A stretch of 64,000 nt of DNA from Volvox africanus (taxonomy: Eukaryota; Chlorophyta; Chlorophyceae; Chlamydomonadales; Volvocaceae), in the NCBI GenBank assembly GCA_030268105.1, contig BSDZ01000010.1:1650001-1714000 (forward strand), read 5' to 3'. Positions 31,514 to 43,269 of this stretch are shown here, piece by piece. The translations under genes were made by a program, and so were the position numbers. A model generated the notes under the pieces. That model ran no database searches. It was not told where the DNA came from and worked only from the letters and a program-made list of their open reading frames with translations. Numbering within the stretch: the stretch's first letter is position 1; each line of letters starts with the position of its first letter.

Positions 31514-32691
31514 CTCCGGAGCGGATCCCAGTAGGATTAATTGAGATGAGGGATCCATGTATAAGAGGCAAATCCCCTAGGAAGGCGCTTTCCTTTCTAA
31601 CAGGGTTGTCTATGTCTGTGTGTGTGTGTGCGTGACGACCAAACACAATATTCGATAATTTAAAAATCAACAATTATAGCCTTGTACACTCTATAATTCA
31701 TAGCATCTCATCTCTAGCTAACAAAAGTTGAAAGTGTCTTATGTATGGAATGCAGGGGAATGTGCTGTCATGTGCATGTTACGTTTGGGGACTTCATAGT
31801 GAAAGGCATTTAGGATTGATAGTATGGGTACAGCGGAAAGGGCCAGTATTTGCGGCTACCGTCATTTGTGTCATAGGACTTGTGTCATAGGCACTTGGCG
31901 TACGCGATACGGAGTTAATGGGCATCAGACCTGACCTCCTTGCAGGCCAGCGCATGTGTCCACCGTGTGCATGTGTGAAATTCAATATACATCTGTGTGC
32001 AGTGTCGTCTTCCTTCGATAGCTTCGACGGCTGCACTGCCGACTGATGTTTTTGGGTGCAGCGCCAGCCATGCTTGGGCAACCTTGACCTGGGCACAACG
32101 CTTCACTGACTCTGCTGGGTTCGATGTGCTTATACTAAGCAACGTATTCCGACTGCTAAATCAGAGTTTCTCATTACTGAGTATGATGTCAATGCTTCTC
32201 GTCTAAATACGAATGGATAACCTAACGGGTCGTCATGTTTTATGGAACATTTCACTAGTATGTGTGCTGACATTGTCAGGGAGTCATTTACACAGCTCAT
32301 CTGATTTTGAGGCTCTCGTCCAACGTGCCTGCACAGCTGTGTGTGTTGTCACTTCTCAGTATATCCTTCAGAATGCAGCGGCCCTTGGAGGCGCAGGGGG
32401 TTGGGCATACCGCCATTGCGAACACGCAGAGCCAAAGCCCTTCTTCCCCTGGCATCCTGTAAAAGCAGCCGTCGGGTACTTTTATTAGGTACCAGATGGC
32501 CTTCCGCGGCGACCAGCGGACTACGTACGACCCACTCGGTGCATGGTGTAAAAAACTGGATCACCTTATATTATGGGCTCCATCCGCCCAAGATACGTCC
32601 TTCCAATACCATAAAACATCCTTGGCCTTCACAGATGACCACCATCTGCTGCGGCCGTTATTCTGAAGGGGCATGTGTCCGACCCCGTTCC
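31514..32691. other. intergenic and CstF64 3' flank
   Basis: I see no gene here. A short GT run lies near 31618. On the minus strand TGTAA occurs at 32292-32288, about 400 nt after the CstF64 stop, a possible polyadenylation signal. Confidence 0.45.
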
Positions 32692-35600
32692 TTACTGAGC
32701 CCCCGGTGCGCCCAGTCCGAGCTGCTGCCGCACAAGCAACACCTGTTGGCGCTGCGCGGGCGGCAGCGCGTCGATTTGCGCAGGTGTTAAGCTTAGTACT
32801 TGCTGCAGCACCTGCGCCTGTTGCGGCGCCAAGTTGGCGGGCAACTGAACGGTTGCGGGAGGCCCCGAGGCCGGTGCTGCTGGTGCTGCCGGCGCAGGTA
32901 CTGGCGCTGGTGCGGGGACTGGCTGTGGCTCAGGTGCTTGCGGTGGAGCTTGCGGCGGTGCCGCTTGCAGAATGGTTTGCTGAGGCTGCGCCGGCTGTCC
33001 CGTCGGCACAATTACCGCGCCCGGAGGAGCAGTGTAGGGAAGGCCGGTGGCGGGGTCGATGAGCATGGGACCTGCGACGGGCGTTTCCGGTGTTGTCAGT
33101 GAAGGTAGAGGGGGATTGAACTGCTTTGTGGCCCGGAAGGCCCACCGATGTCACAGAGCAGTTCTAAGGACGATGGACCGGCCACCGAGGCAATTGTCCA
33201 CTTTCAAAATTCACTGCCTTCTTGGTGGCGGCAGGCCAAACGCGATGCTGCGGTTCAGGGGCCCTTGGAGCCCACCATTAACGCAGAAGCTAACACGCAC
33301 CTCCCCTACTTACCCGGCGGTAAACCGCTGACCATGGTAACGGTTTGCTGACCCGGCTGCGGCACTGCCGCGGCAACAAACGGGCCTCCGGGGCCCGTTG
33401 CGACGCTGAACTGTGGCGGCAGCGTCTGTGGAGGCCCCTGCACTGCAGCACCGCCTGTATCAAGCGGGAGCATCAAAGAAGTCCATCACGTCGGAGACAT
33501 GCGGCTGCTCTCACATGTGACAAATCATGAGCACAGACTAAATCGCCAGAGATGCTTGCGGATCGGCATTGCAGGTATTCCTAGGTACTGCTCACATATG
33601 TCCTAAAAACATAACTGCACGTTATGTACCTCGTCTCAATTGACAAAGGCATTTGTTACGACTCCGCTATTCTTTATTACCAGAACCGGAACTGGATATT
33701 AGTGTCTTCCGTCTAAACACCAGATAGCAGTGCCTGCCGCATGCCGCAGGGCGATCTAATCGCCCTTTTTGCGTCGACGCTCAGGAGAGAGCTAGGAAGT
33801 TTACTGCTGCCTGGAGAACAAGGCGATAGCCACTGCTACCCAACGCTCACCAGGCGGCGGTGCCATGGAATGCGGCGGCGGCGGCCCCATGGGCCCACCC
33901 GGTTGCTGCGATGGGGGGGGCATAGGCTGCGGCTGCTGCTGCGGTTGTGGGGGCGGCGGCGCTTGCATTGGCGGCGGAGCCAACGACGCAATAGTGGATG
34001 GCGGCGGTGCCCCCCCTTTCACCATCCCAAGCAGAACTTGCGCCTGTCAGGTATTGAGCAATTTCCAAGGGCCGTGGGAAGCGGATGGCTGTCAGCCATT
34101 AAGTGGTCACATGCCGGCCCTGCAGGAGCCAAGGTGCAATCACCTTGTAATGATCATCGACAGCTCGCAACTTGCTACTGCTTCACTTATCAATTATTTT
34201 GCCTGTTAACACAGCCTGGCGGTCAGTCACCCACCCGGCACTCACCCATCAGCATACCCTGTACACACTCACTTGAAATAAAGCCTTGGTTAACTGCGGA
34301 TTTGCCACAAGGATGGACCGCGCGGCAGTATGATTCTGCTGGCAAAGGGTGCGCATCTGCGACAGAATCTCGAACAACTGCATGGGCGTCATCCCCGCGA
34401 TGACAGTGGAGATCTTCTCCTGGGAGGGTCCCGTGTACGGCGCGTTACCGAGCAGTGCGTTCATCTGGGTTGCTGCCGCACCCGCGGCCTCTCGTCCGAT
34501 AGGCTGGGAGGGGGAGAGGGAGAGGGAGAGGGAGAGGGAGAGGGAGAGGGAGAGGGAGAGGGAGAGGGAGAGGGAGAGGGAGAGGGAGAGGGAGAGGGAG
34601 AGGGAGAGGGAGAGGGAGAGGGAGAGGGAGAGGGAGAGGGAGAGGGAGAGGGAGAGGGAGAGGGAGAGGGAGAGGGAGAGGGAGAGGGAGAGGGAGAGGG
34701 AGAGGGAGAGGGAGAGGGAGAGGGAGAGGGAGAGGGAGAGGGAGGGAACCCGAGTGCCTCAGTTTGCAGTCAGCAAGTGTGCTTTTTCCAAATACCATCC
34801 GCCGTAAAATATATCAGGCTTCTGGTGGCTGTACACTGAGAATTCCCATGGCAGCTATCTGGATGTTAAGCAGTGCAAACCCACGTGCAAACGTATTATA
34901 TCGTACTAAGCAGTTGACTGAATTGCCACTTTTGAAGCACAGGATGCTGTGCCTAGACAAATGCAATGGTGAGACAAGGTTGCAGTCGAGTCCGCTGGGA
35001 GACTGCTGCTAGCAGCGAGTGACTCATAGCCACGAAAAAAAGAATTCCCATTCTAAGTGTGGCATTGACGGGCGCGTCTAAACCCAAAGCCCCTTTCCTC
35101 CCTCCAGTGGCCGTCTGCCGAAAACTCACTCTTGTGCCCGGTGGAGGCCCTGGCACGAGCGACTGCTCAGGTACTCTTCGGCCCTCGGGTCCTCGTGGTT
35201 CTGCAGCTTAGCAGCATGGGAAAAAGAGGTGGTGACGGCAAAGGGACAACGCTGCCCCAGTTCGTTGGTGCTAGATCCTGACATATGCCGGCATATTCCG
35301 GCATGAGCACCGCAATGGGCCCCCCCGCCCATCTAATGACGGCCAGATGTGCAGTCCTCATGGTGGGGCAACGACGAATATTCATAAGCAAGACTATTCA
35401 TAGGCGATCTTGTTGGCTTTACAGGGTAAGCAACCCTCACAGCGGCGCATAGCTTGGATGTTAAAGAGTATTTGGACCGCGCTTGGCCATACCAGAACAG
35501 GCTGCTGCTGCACACGTGCAGAGGCTGGTTAGAGCACGGCCTGCGACGGACCTGTTTACCCCCCCTAACCCTCCCCACTTCTTAGGGCCTGCACCTCTAC

Positions 35601-35975
35601 CTTTATCACGCTTGACACGCGGATCTTGCGTGTGCTCATCCGCAAAGTCCACACGAAGCATTCGCCCATTCACTTCGTACTTGTTGAGGTTGCGTACTGC
35701 TGACTGAGCTGTTTGAACATCGTGAAATTCACAAAACCCATAACCTTTGGGCTTCCCCGTGTCTTTATCTGTCACCAGCCTGCATAAAAGTTTGTGCTCT
35801 TTACAGATTCTGCGTGTGGAAATCCTATACCCAAGCCGCCAGGAACGCACCGAAGAGATTTGATCGGGCCCGCCTGCGAGAACGTCTCAACGAGCATCTG
35901 CTCCGTGACATCGTAAGGTATATTCCCGACTGCGAGAACGCAATGCATCGCTTTAGTGGCAACTTTTCCCCACAC
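32692..35975 (-). CDS. CSTF2: cleavage stimulation factor 64-kDa subunit (CstF64/Rna15)
   Basis: CstF64 binds G/U-rich RNA downstream of the poly(A) site and joins the 3'-end cleavage complex. The exons are 35975-35851, 35779-35601, 35200-35130, 34503-34273, 34043-33851, 33454-33314 and 33120-32692. The RRM (AVGNIPYDVTEQMLVETFSQ, then GKPKGYGFCEF and GRMLRVDFA) spans exons 1-2. Exon 4 is the hinge domain (TPMQLFEILSQMRTLCQQN, NPQLTKALFQ). Pro/Gln-rich sequence follows. The last exon holds the C-terminal three-helix domain (VLSLTPAQIDALPPAQRQQV). Phases agree except between the last two exons, so a small exon or another donor is missing there. The first exon may also extend upstream. Confidence 0.9.
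34505..34746. repeat. (GGGAGA)n array forming a polypyrimidine tract
   Basis: About 40 nearly perfect GGGAGA units on the plus strand read as (TCTCCC)n in the CstF64 transcript. The array ends directly at the CCCAG acceptor of the hinge exon (34503). Confidence 0.97.
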
Positions 35976-38316
35976 GTCAACTCGCCAGCTGGACAGACTT
36001 ACTGAAGACTGTTGCAGTAGGTGGCCGATCCATTTTTCAAGCTTAAATCTTATAATTAGATATGCTTTCGATTGATTCAGGAAATCTTCTTACAAACCAA
36101 ATATTGATTATTCATGTTTTAATTTGTCCATAAAATGATTTTCATTGATATGCATAATTTGTATAGGTTAAATAAATTTATAAAGATATTGATGATGGCG
36201 GTGTCTCAAGCTTGTAATAGTTCGCAAGGCCCAAGCGACTGTATACACGAATATACCACACCTGCCAACCAAAAACGTTTGAAATAGAAAAGAAGCAAAT
36301 TGCATTCACAACGGAATACGGCTTGAAAGGCGTACAGACGAAATCTATAGCATCATTGGGCACAACATATTGAACGCCCTAACAATGTTAAAGCTGCATG
36401 CATAGCTTAACCTCTTCGCTAGTAATTTATCAAAAACGAGATCACGAAAGGCCTTCAACATATTGAGACGTTTCGGTAACTATTTGGGTAGTTGTAGGTT
36501 GGAACCCCGTGCAGTGCCGTTCACAATTGCCGTTTACAATAAGCAAAGGGCGCATATTAGTTACACAGACGATTCTTGCATGCTCTGTGCTGGGTCAGGC
36601 GTTGCAACTGACGGGGCAGCATTGAAATTGAAATTCGAGGCCGTTTTCAACATGCGCCTTGGGAAGATATGACGCCGTGGTTACCATGACATCCATTCCC
36701 GGTTATACTACTATCATTATTAATAAGTATTATGGGTTGAGGCTGTTGAACGGTCTCAAGCCCCTTGGCCTCAAACCCTAAGCACCCAACCCCCTTAGCC
36801 TCTACGTGAGGGGCTGTCAACGAACGGTGAGCAGTTGTGACAAGCAGCGCTTGTGAGACTCCAGCGGCGTGAGGGACATATACTTGAGGGCCTCTGCGGC
36901 TGTAGGAAAATTATATAACGCAGAATGGCACCTGGTGACACGGTGACTTCTAAAGCGGTCAAACTGAAAAACGTCAGGAAAAGTAACCCTGACGTTTTAC
37001 TTCATAATCCAGGTAATTACCTTTACTTCGCCCATCGTTCCCCCCGTGGCTCCGAAAGATGTGCCGCGTACCTCTTACCCAAATACCCGATGTTTCCCTG
37101 ACCCTGATATCGTGAAGTGATTTGCAGAGATGATGCATGATGATGAAAGCCGGGATATGGCATGCTGGAACTCAATCCCCGGTATGCCATCTAGCTCTCC
37201 AAAGCCCAACCGCCTGGGCCCATGCCATCCTTAATTCCTTATCACACTTATCGTGTGGCGCAACCGAGGCTGCTACATCGAGCCATTCCGAACACGTATC
37301 ACCAACAATCTTAGCATCGCCAGCTGGCCGTAGATAGTGATGTGATTCTGATTGCAACCCTTGCTGCGCAACCTCATGGCCATCCCTCTATATGTGGAAC
37401 CCCATGGAAGATGCGGAGTGATGCGGAAACGTGCAGGGCTGCTCTGCATGTAGGACAGGAGCAGTAATGCATTGACAAACAACGTCCAGACGCCGTCTGG
37501 ACAACTTTAACAGTCTGCGCAGTCTTAAAGGTTTTACAAAGGCGGTCGCAGGACTGATGCCCAGACTGCAGCGCGTTGTAGCCGCATAAGCTGTACCCCG
37601 CTGTGCTTACATATTGTCAGCCGCGGGTTAACGATATATGATAACTACACTAAAGCGGTCTTGTCTCGGCTCTGTGTCTTGTATGCTTGAACAGCTAGAC
37701 CTGAGCTGGACGAAATATCTTGCCATGCCGTACATATGAACTTGCCGCAATAAAAATCCCCAGACTCGTCACCTTTTGTTTGCTTTAAACACACGACCTG
37801 ACTTATACCAATTTAATAAATCAGAAGCGGAGTATTGTGAGCGTTAGCAACAGCGTCCCTTCTTCCTTGGTTTTGATTGGGTTCCTCCGCATATCCTTCC
37901 ATAAAGCATGTACCGGTACCATGATACATGTTTTCATTGACGTCCAGAAAATGCGCACTTGTCCATGCGCTTTTTATGATACAAAGCCAAGCGCTCTCTG
38001 ACTCCGGCCAACACGTTTATGATGGTAGTCATTGGAGCTGCATTTTAGATTCGAACGCATTTCATCCATGCCTGAGCTTATTTCCGAGGAGGACAATTGA
38101 AACCTAGTGACTTTGTGAGAAAGGTATGTTTGTCGCTATAACGTGACTTCATATGTGAACGGATTCTGGCATGGATCATTGAACGTACTGGCCCTTTCTA
38201 GGCCTGCTGGCCTGCTGACGGTTGCCCCGGTAGCTAGTTATGCCAGTGAGATATGTGAATTCTGTTCCCTAAGTTCAACATCAAGATATAACCTGTACTG
38301 TGTCCTCAGGTTGGGT
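35976..38316. other. intergenic region
   Basis: I find no convincing gene. A small hairpin (GTCCAGAC/GTCTGGAC) lies near 37488-37506. A 5' exon of the ankyrin gene could lie before the acceptor-like CCTCAG at 38309. Confidence 0.4.
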
Positions 38317-40896
38317 ATGGCTCGGGAAGCTGCCATGCCGCTTATATCTCTCGGAAGCTCGTTTAGCCAACATGTTGCGGCCGATATTGGACGATGTGGC
38401 CTACCTTTTAACCATCTTCCAACATCCATGTCCGAAACTGAGGCTGTTACGCAAGCCGGTGAACGAATGCTTACCGCAGCTGCTCTCGGCGACTGCTTCC
38501 AGCTAATGCGCTGCGTGGCTGACGGCGCAGATCCCAACTTTGAGGACCCAAGCAGCGGCGAGACTGCATTGCATCGCGCAACGCAGCGCAACCAACCTTC
38601 GGTTGTGGAGGTCTTAGCCTCCCTCGGCGCGGACATGGATAAACCTGACCGTGCGGGCCGGACATCTCTATTCTTCGCCGCGAGCGGAGGTCGTTCCGAC
38701 CTCGTTCATATGCTGCTTTCCTACGGCGCGTCACTGTTTCCACCGGACTCCAACGCCCCCAGTAAACATATTTCTCACGCGGCATCCATCAGCTCTGCCA
38801 GCCAACAGAGCGGGTCTCTTAATGCGAACTTAAACGGTCCCTCATGCGCCTTCGGTGCGGCCGTTGCGGCCAGCAACGGCGCGGACGCCGATGACGACGC
38901 GGCATTCCTTTCCCTGCGCACGACTTGCCCACTGGCCGCTGCTGCGGCCGCCGGCAACTGGCCCATTGTCGCCGCGTTGCTGATCGCAATCCCCGCAGAC
39001 TATCAGTGCTGCCCTCCCGCGCTGCGCTCGCTGCGCTTCCTTGTTTGGGCGCTCGCGTGTCACCGTGCCTTCCCTCATGAGGTCATCGCCCGGCTACCGC
39101 ATTGCCTGCCGCGCTGCGTTGTGGACGCAGTCCGCCCTGCCCACCTTGCATCCACACCTCTTGTGCTCGCCACTGGCAACGACCAGCAGCAGCTCATGCA
39201 ATGGCTGCTGCAGCAGGGGGCTGATCCAGAGCTGGGTGCACCCTTACTGCTGTGTGCGGGTCGCTTCTGTCGTGGCGCCCGCAGCTGTTGTGTCAGCACG
39301 CTGCTCCGGCGTGGCGCACGGCCGCACGTGGCCTGGGCAGATAACCCGAACGACTCCCCGCTTCGACTTGCGGCGGCAGGCGATTGCTTCAGTCACGTGC
39401 ACTGCCTGGTTGCGTACGGAGCCGATGTAGATGGTGAGGCGGCGCGGGTGCGTCAGGCACTGTATGCCGCGGCGCCTTGGGAGGCCCATTTGGACAGGTT
39501 GATGGAACAGCACGGAGAACTCGCAGCAACACCGGTCACAGACATGCTATGCCCCTGCGGCCAGCATCACGCGCGATGGCCTGGGCTATGGCCACAGGAT
39601 GCGGAGGGGGAAGGACCGGCCGAGTCGGCGGAAGCCGGATCGTGCGGCAACAGCTGCCACAACAGGACCCCAGCGGACGATGCTTGGTACCGCAGCCACC
39701 GTGCCCAAATGGAGCTCTTGCAGGTGAGGATCAAATGGAGCTATCGGACAATATGTTCAAACGTAGCGCTTAGTAAGCTGGGTAGTACGATGAACGAGAA
39801 ACCTGTACACAGAAACTGCCTCAGGGGGGTCTAATACGTGCTGTACACCTGTAAATTTCCTGGTCGCTGAAAACTGCATGTCATTTCCACCGCACGGTCG
39901 ACATTACACACACTTCACACAAAATCATTGAGGAAACATTGCGAATATAACAGCGAAGAAGACGGAGAACTTATGCAATGGGAAACACAATACGGAGCTG
40001 GCGGAAGGGCAAAAAAGGGGTTGTGGTGTTGCCAAATCTGGACCTTAGGCTTCACCAAGGTTGTGGCGGGACATTGAATTCATTCTGTGCATTTACTTGG
40101 ATGTGGAGTTAAGTTCCTTGAGGAGCAGGACTGAAAGCAGAGTAGATTAGCGGAAGGAACGGAACACGGCGGGGAGTGACACGAGGTACTGCGCCAGGGC
40201 TTTGAGCCGCGGGTTTCGTTCCTCCGCATGCGGGACTGAGCGTGGCCATGTTACTGCACGCACGTGCATCTCCCGCCAGCTGCAGATGTAAACACGCCTA
40301 AAAGCTCTAAAGTAGTTCTTGAGAATGCGGCTGCTTGTCCTTCCTTTGCTCCCGGGTTACAGGATGGCAATGAGCTGGCGGAATGCCGCAAGGTCGTAGA
40401 GGAGCTGTGGCGGTACGGCTGCAGCGCCGTGATTTCACAACTGGGCGGAACGCCCTCCGCGCCCCACAGCCTAATCCCTCGGCGCATCCTGACTGCCATG
40501 CAGGATGTCGCAGATGGCTGGCTGGTGGCGGCGGTGCGTTGCCGTCAGCAGCGAGAGCTCCGCGTCAATCTGTATGACAAGGCTGTAGCGGCAGGTCGGG
40601 CGTTGTTGTACCGAAAACGTGTTGCGGCCTTGGCGGCGCTGAGTGGAATGCATGGCAGCAACAATGGCGGGGGCGGCGGCGGCGCAGCAGCCTCGTCAAG
40701 CCAACCAGTGACCGACGTGCTGCTGTCCCCTCAACACTCGCAGCTGCAACGCTCTTTTCGGCCGTCTGAGGGGTTGATGAAAGAGTTGAAGATGGAAATC
40801 CTGGCACTGGCGGGGTTAGCGCCAGTGGGAATTGAGCCAAGTGCATTGGGGACACCCGCACGTGCAGTCTGCTGCTGCCTGGGTTGCAGAAAATGA
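38317..40896 (+). CDS. ankyrin-repeat protein, two exons
   Basis: The exons are 38317-39723 and 40363-40896. The donor CAG|GTGAGG and the acceptor after a pyrimidine tract (GGTTACAG) join in phase 0, giving about 646 aa. Ankyrin repeats are visible as GETALHRATQRNQPSVVEVL, AGRTSLFFAASGGRSDLVHM, TPLVLATGNDQQQLMQWLLQ and SPLRLAAAGDCFSHVHCLVA, each ending near a GAD turn. Part of the array is degenerate. The C-terminal exon is helical with a poly-Gly/Ser stretch and ends in a Cys-rich CCCLGCRK, a possible lipidation or metal site. The start at 38317 is uncertain; MSETEAV at 38428 is an alternative. The binding partner is unknown. Confidence 0.82.
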
Positions 40897-40920
40897 GCAG
40901 AGGGCCGGGAGATAGCCCAT

Positions 40921-40925
40921 TGTAA
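40921..40925 (+). terminator. polyadenylation signal, ankyrin gene
   Basis: TGTAA lies 24 nt after the stop codon. That is close, but the word is the standard volvocine signal. Confidence 0.5.
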
Positions 40926-42973
40926 CCTCTTGGGCTTGCGACGTAGCATGGTGATGGTGATGCGACGAATACATTGTATTGCACATATACACCTTTTGTT
41001 TGTCAGTATGCGTATACGTTGCAATTTGCATTTATATGTCCATTGTGCCTGAGGGGTTTTACGTCGTTTTACGGACGTGGCGAGATGGTGGGCAAGCTGT
41101 ATGCCCACATGCGCTGAGATGTTAGTTACTGAGCTCAATGAGGTGTGGGGAAATGCGGTCGTATACGGGCATGGGTTCACGGGTCCCCGCTTTCTGCGAG
41201 GTTCCTCAAGATGGTGTTTGCTGCACCTCAAGTGCTCCTAAGCTAATGATGTCAGTAACGATGTCAGTTATTCTGTAGGAAAGGCGGTTCTACTCCGCTT
41301 CGGAGTAGAACATCTATTGAGTGAACATCTACGTCGGCGAGCACTGGTACTAGAACAAAGAAATGTAGGGACGTTTCGCCGGGTGCTGTAGGTATCCGAT
41401 CCGATGAAGCGCCTCTGTACCTATCCGACACATAAGCATCATGGTGCGGCCGGGAGTCCAGATGAGTAGGCGCTTGTGGAAACTGAAAAGGCAAGGTAAT
41501 GGAAAATATGCTCCTTAGGGTTCATTGAGTTTTGTGTTGTGGATGTGTGCTGTGGCGGAGCGCCTGGTGGGGCGAAGACCATTCGGAGCCATGTATGTGC
41601 TTTCGTTTATCCTCAGGCCGGCCATCGGAGACGACCTATGTTGAGCCGCTGAAGTGGCCAATGAACGCGGGTCCCGCTCAGTTGCTACCCGCCAGTTGTC
41701 GATGTGCCGTTTGTACAGTTCAAAGAGAACCCCGTGAAGGCTTTGGTTGTCACACCGGCGGCCCACTTAGTGGCGCTTGGGGGAAAAGCATCCTAACGCC
41801 ACCATGCTGGGGGCTTTCTCCGGTGCCCCCCTGTTCTATGTACACTAGAGGTGCGGTACGGTACGACGGTGTACATGTCCTGTGTGTATGTAGCAATGGG
41901 TTATGCAGTTAGTTGCATGCCAATTTGAGAGAAGATCTAAAGACTCCGAAAATCTGGTTGCCATCATCATACGATATGTTGGTAGCGTGCATTTGTATGT
42001 GTACGTGTGTGTTTTGGAACGGTTCTGTGTCGTTGTGGATATGGCAGTGTGCTAGTTTGATGGAAAGTGCAGGGGTGAGGAGTGGAGATGCGTCGTATAT
42101 GCATTGTTTTTGCTCCCAATTTCTGATGAAGAGATTGGCTGTTTCAATTGTGCCCCTTAAGCAATGGTGGATGCACAACGGGAGCTCAACGTCGCTGCGC
42201 CCTTATCTGTTTCACAAATCGTGTGTTGTGGACACGTAGGCACGCGTCAGTATCGCGCTCCCGATACGTCAATACTATAAATCGATTATAAATCCTGTCA
42301 TGATGCCGTTCCGCCGCTCCTTAATGTTGTGTTCTCATTTCGATCCCATCTTCAGTGTGTCTCAATCCTGGTATATCCTGGTTAAATGTATGCCACCTGA
42401 ACTCATACCACGTTTGTAGCGCTGCTCCAGTGAGGTTGTTTTCTGACTTTTCTGACTTAGCGGTATCTTTCGCTTTATACCTTTTGACCTTTCACGTGTA
42501 CGTCCGAAGGAAGCATCAAACACCAAACGCACGAAAACAACCGGAGCCCCGGCAGTCAGGCAATTTAAGGCTAGGGTATTGAGATTGATGACTTCCAGTG
42601 AGCACCGGCAGATGCGAACTAGACGCAGAGACGAGGACAGCTGGGAGCCGAACCTCGAGGACTCGCCTTTGCGCTACCTAGCTGGCTGTATGACCCGTGG
42701 AAGTTGCAAGACGCCCGTGCATGGAGGTGTACGCGGATTTGTCACACTGGACCCATAAGCTTGGAAAATCATATGTAGGCGAGAACCTGCCCGCCCGCTC
42801 GTATAGGCGTAGTACAGACAGAAATCCTTAAATCGTGCTTTACAGGGTCAACAACTTGGGAGGGCGTGTCCTGCGGGGAGGTGAGGGTGTGGATGGAATG
42901 GCGGTGGTGTTTCGGGGTCACTGAACCCTGGGCGGGTCTGCCCTTCGCATCCTGGCCCCTCACCTCCCTCCTT
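40926..42973. other. intergenic region with a small hairpin
   Basis: No supported gene. At 41287-41311 GTTCTACTCCG and CGGAGTAGAAC pair perfectly around CTT. Confidence 0.45.
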
Positions 42974-42978
42974 CCTTA
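42974..42978 (-). terminator. polyadenylation signal, SF1 gene
   Basis: TGTAA on the minus strand, about 290 nt after the SF1 stop. None was found between exons 8 and 9, which supports a single long transcription unit. Confidence 0.45.
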
Positions 42979-43269
42979 CAGCGTCACGGTGGACGCACCG
43001 CACCCTTCAGGGTCCACCCCTTCCTCAAGACTCATGTTACCGGCACGATGAAGGTTCAGAACTGAATGATGACAGCGCTCGACAAGGCAAAAAAACCACA
43101 TTCTCGTCATGTTAGATGAGCGAACCCTGACCACGCAGGTAAATCATGGCAAGGAAGAGCAGAGCGTCTTCTGCCTGCTGCGTAGGTAACCGGCGGCCGC
43201 GCACTTAACTAAGTATCGCTACAACATATGTGCAAGCTCCTCCCGTGCAGAGAAGCGTGCTGGGTTTTG

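Noticed and set aside
34330..34839. Long Glu-Gly/Arg-Glu frames and the antisense Leu-Pro frame
   Set aside because: They are translations of the GGGAGA repeat; the strand that matters carries the CstF64 acceptor.
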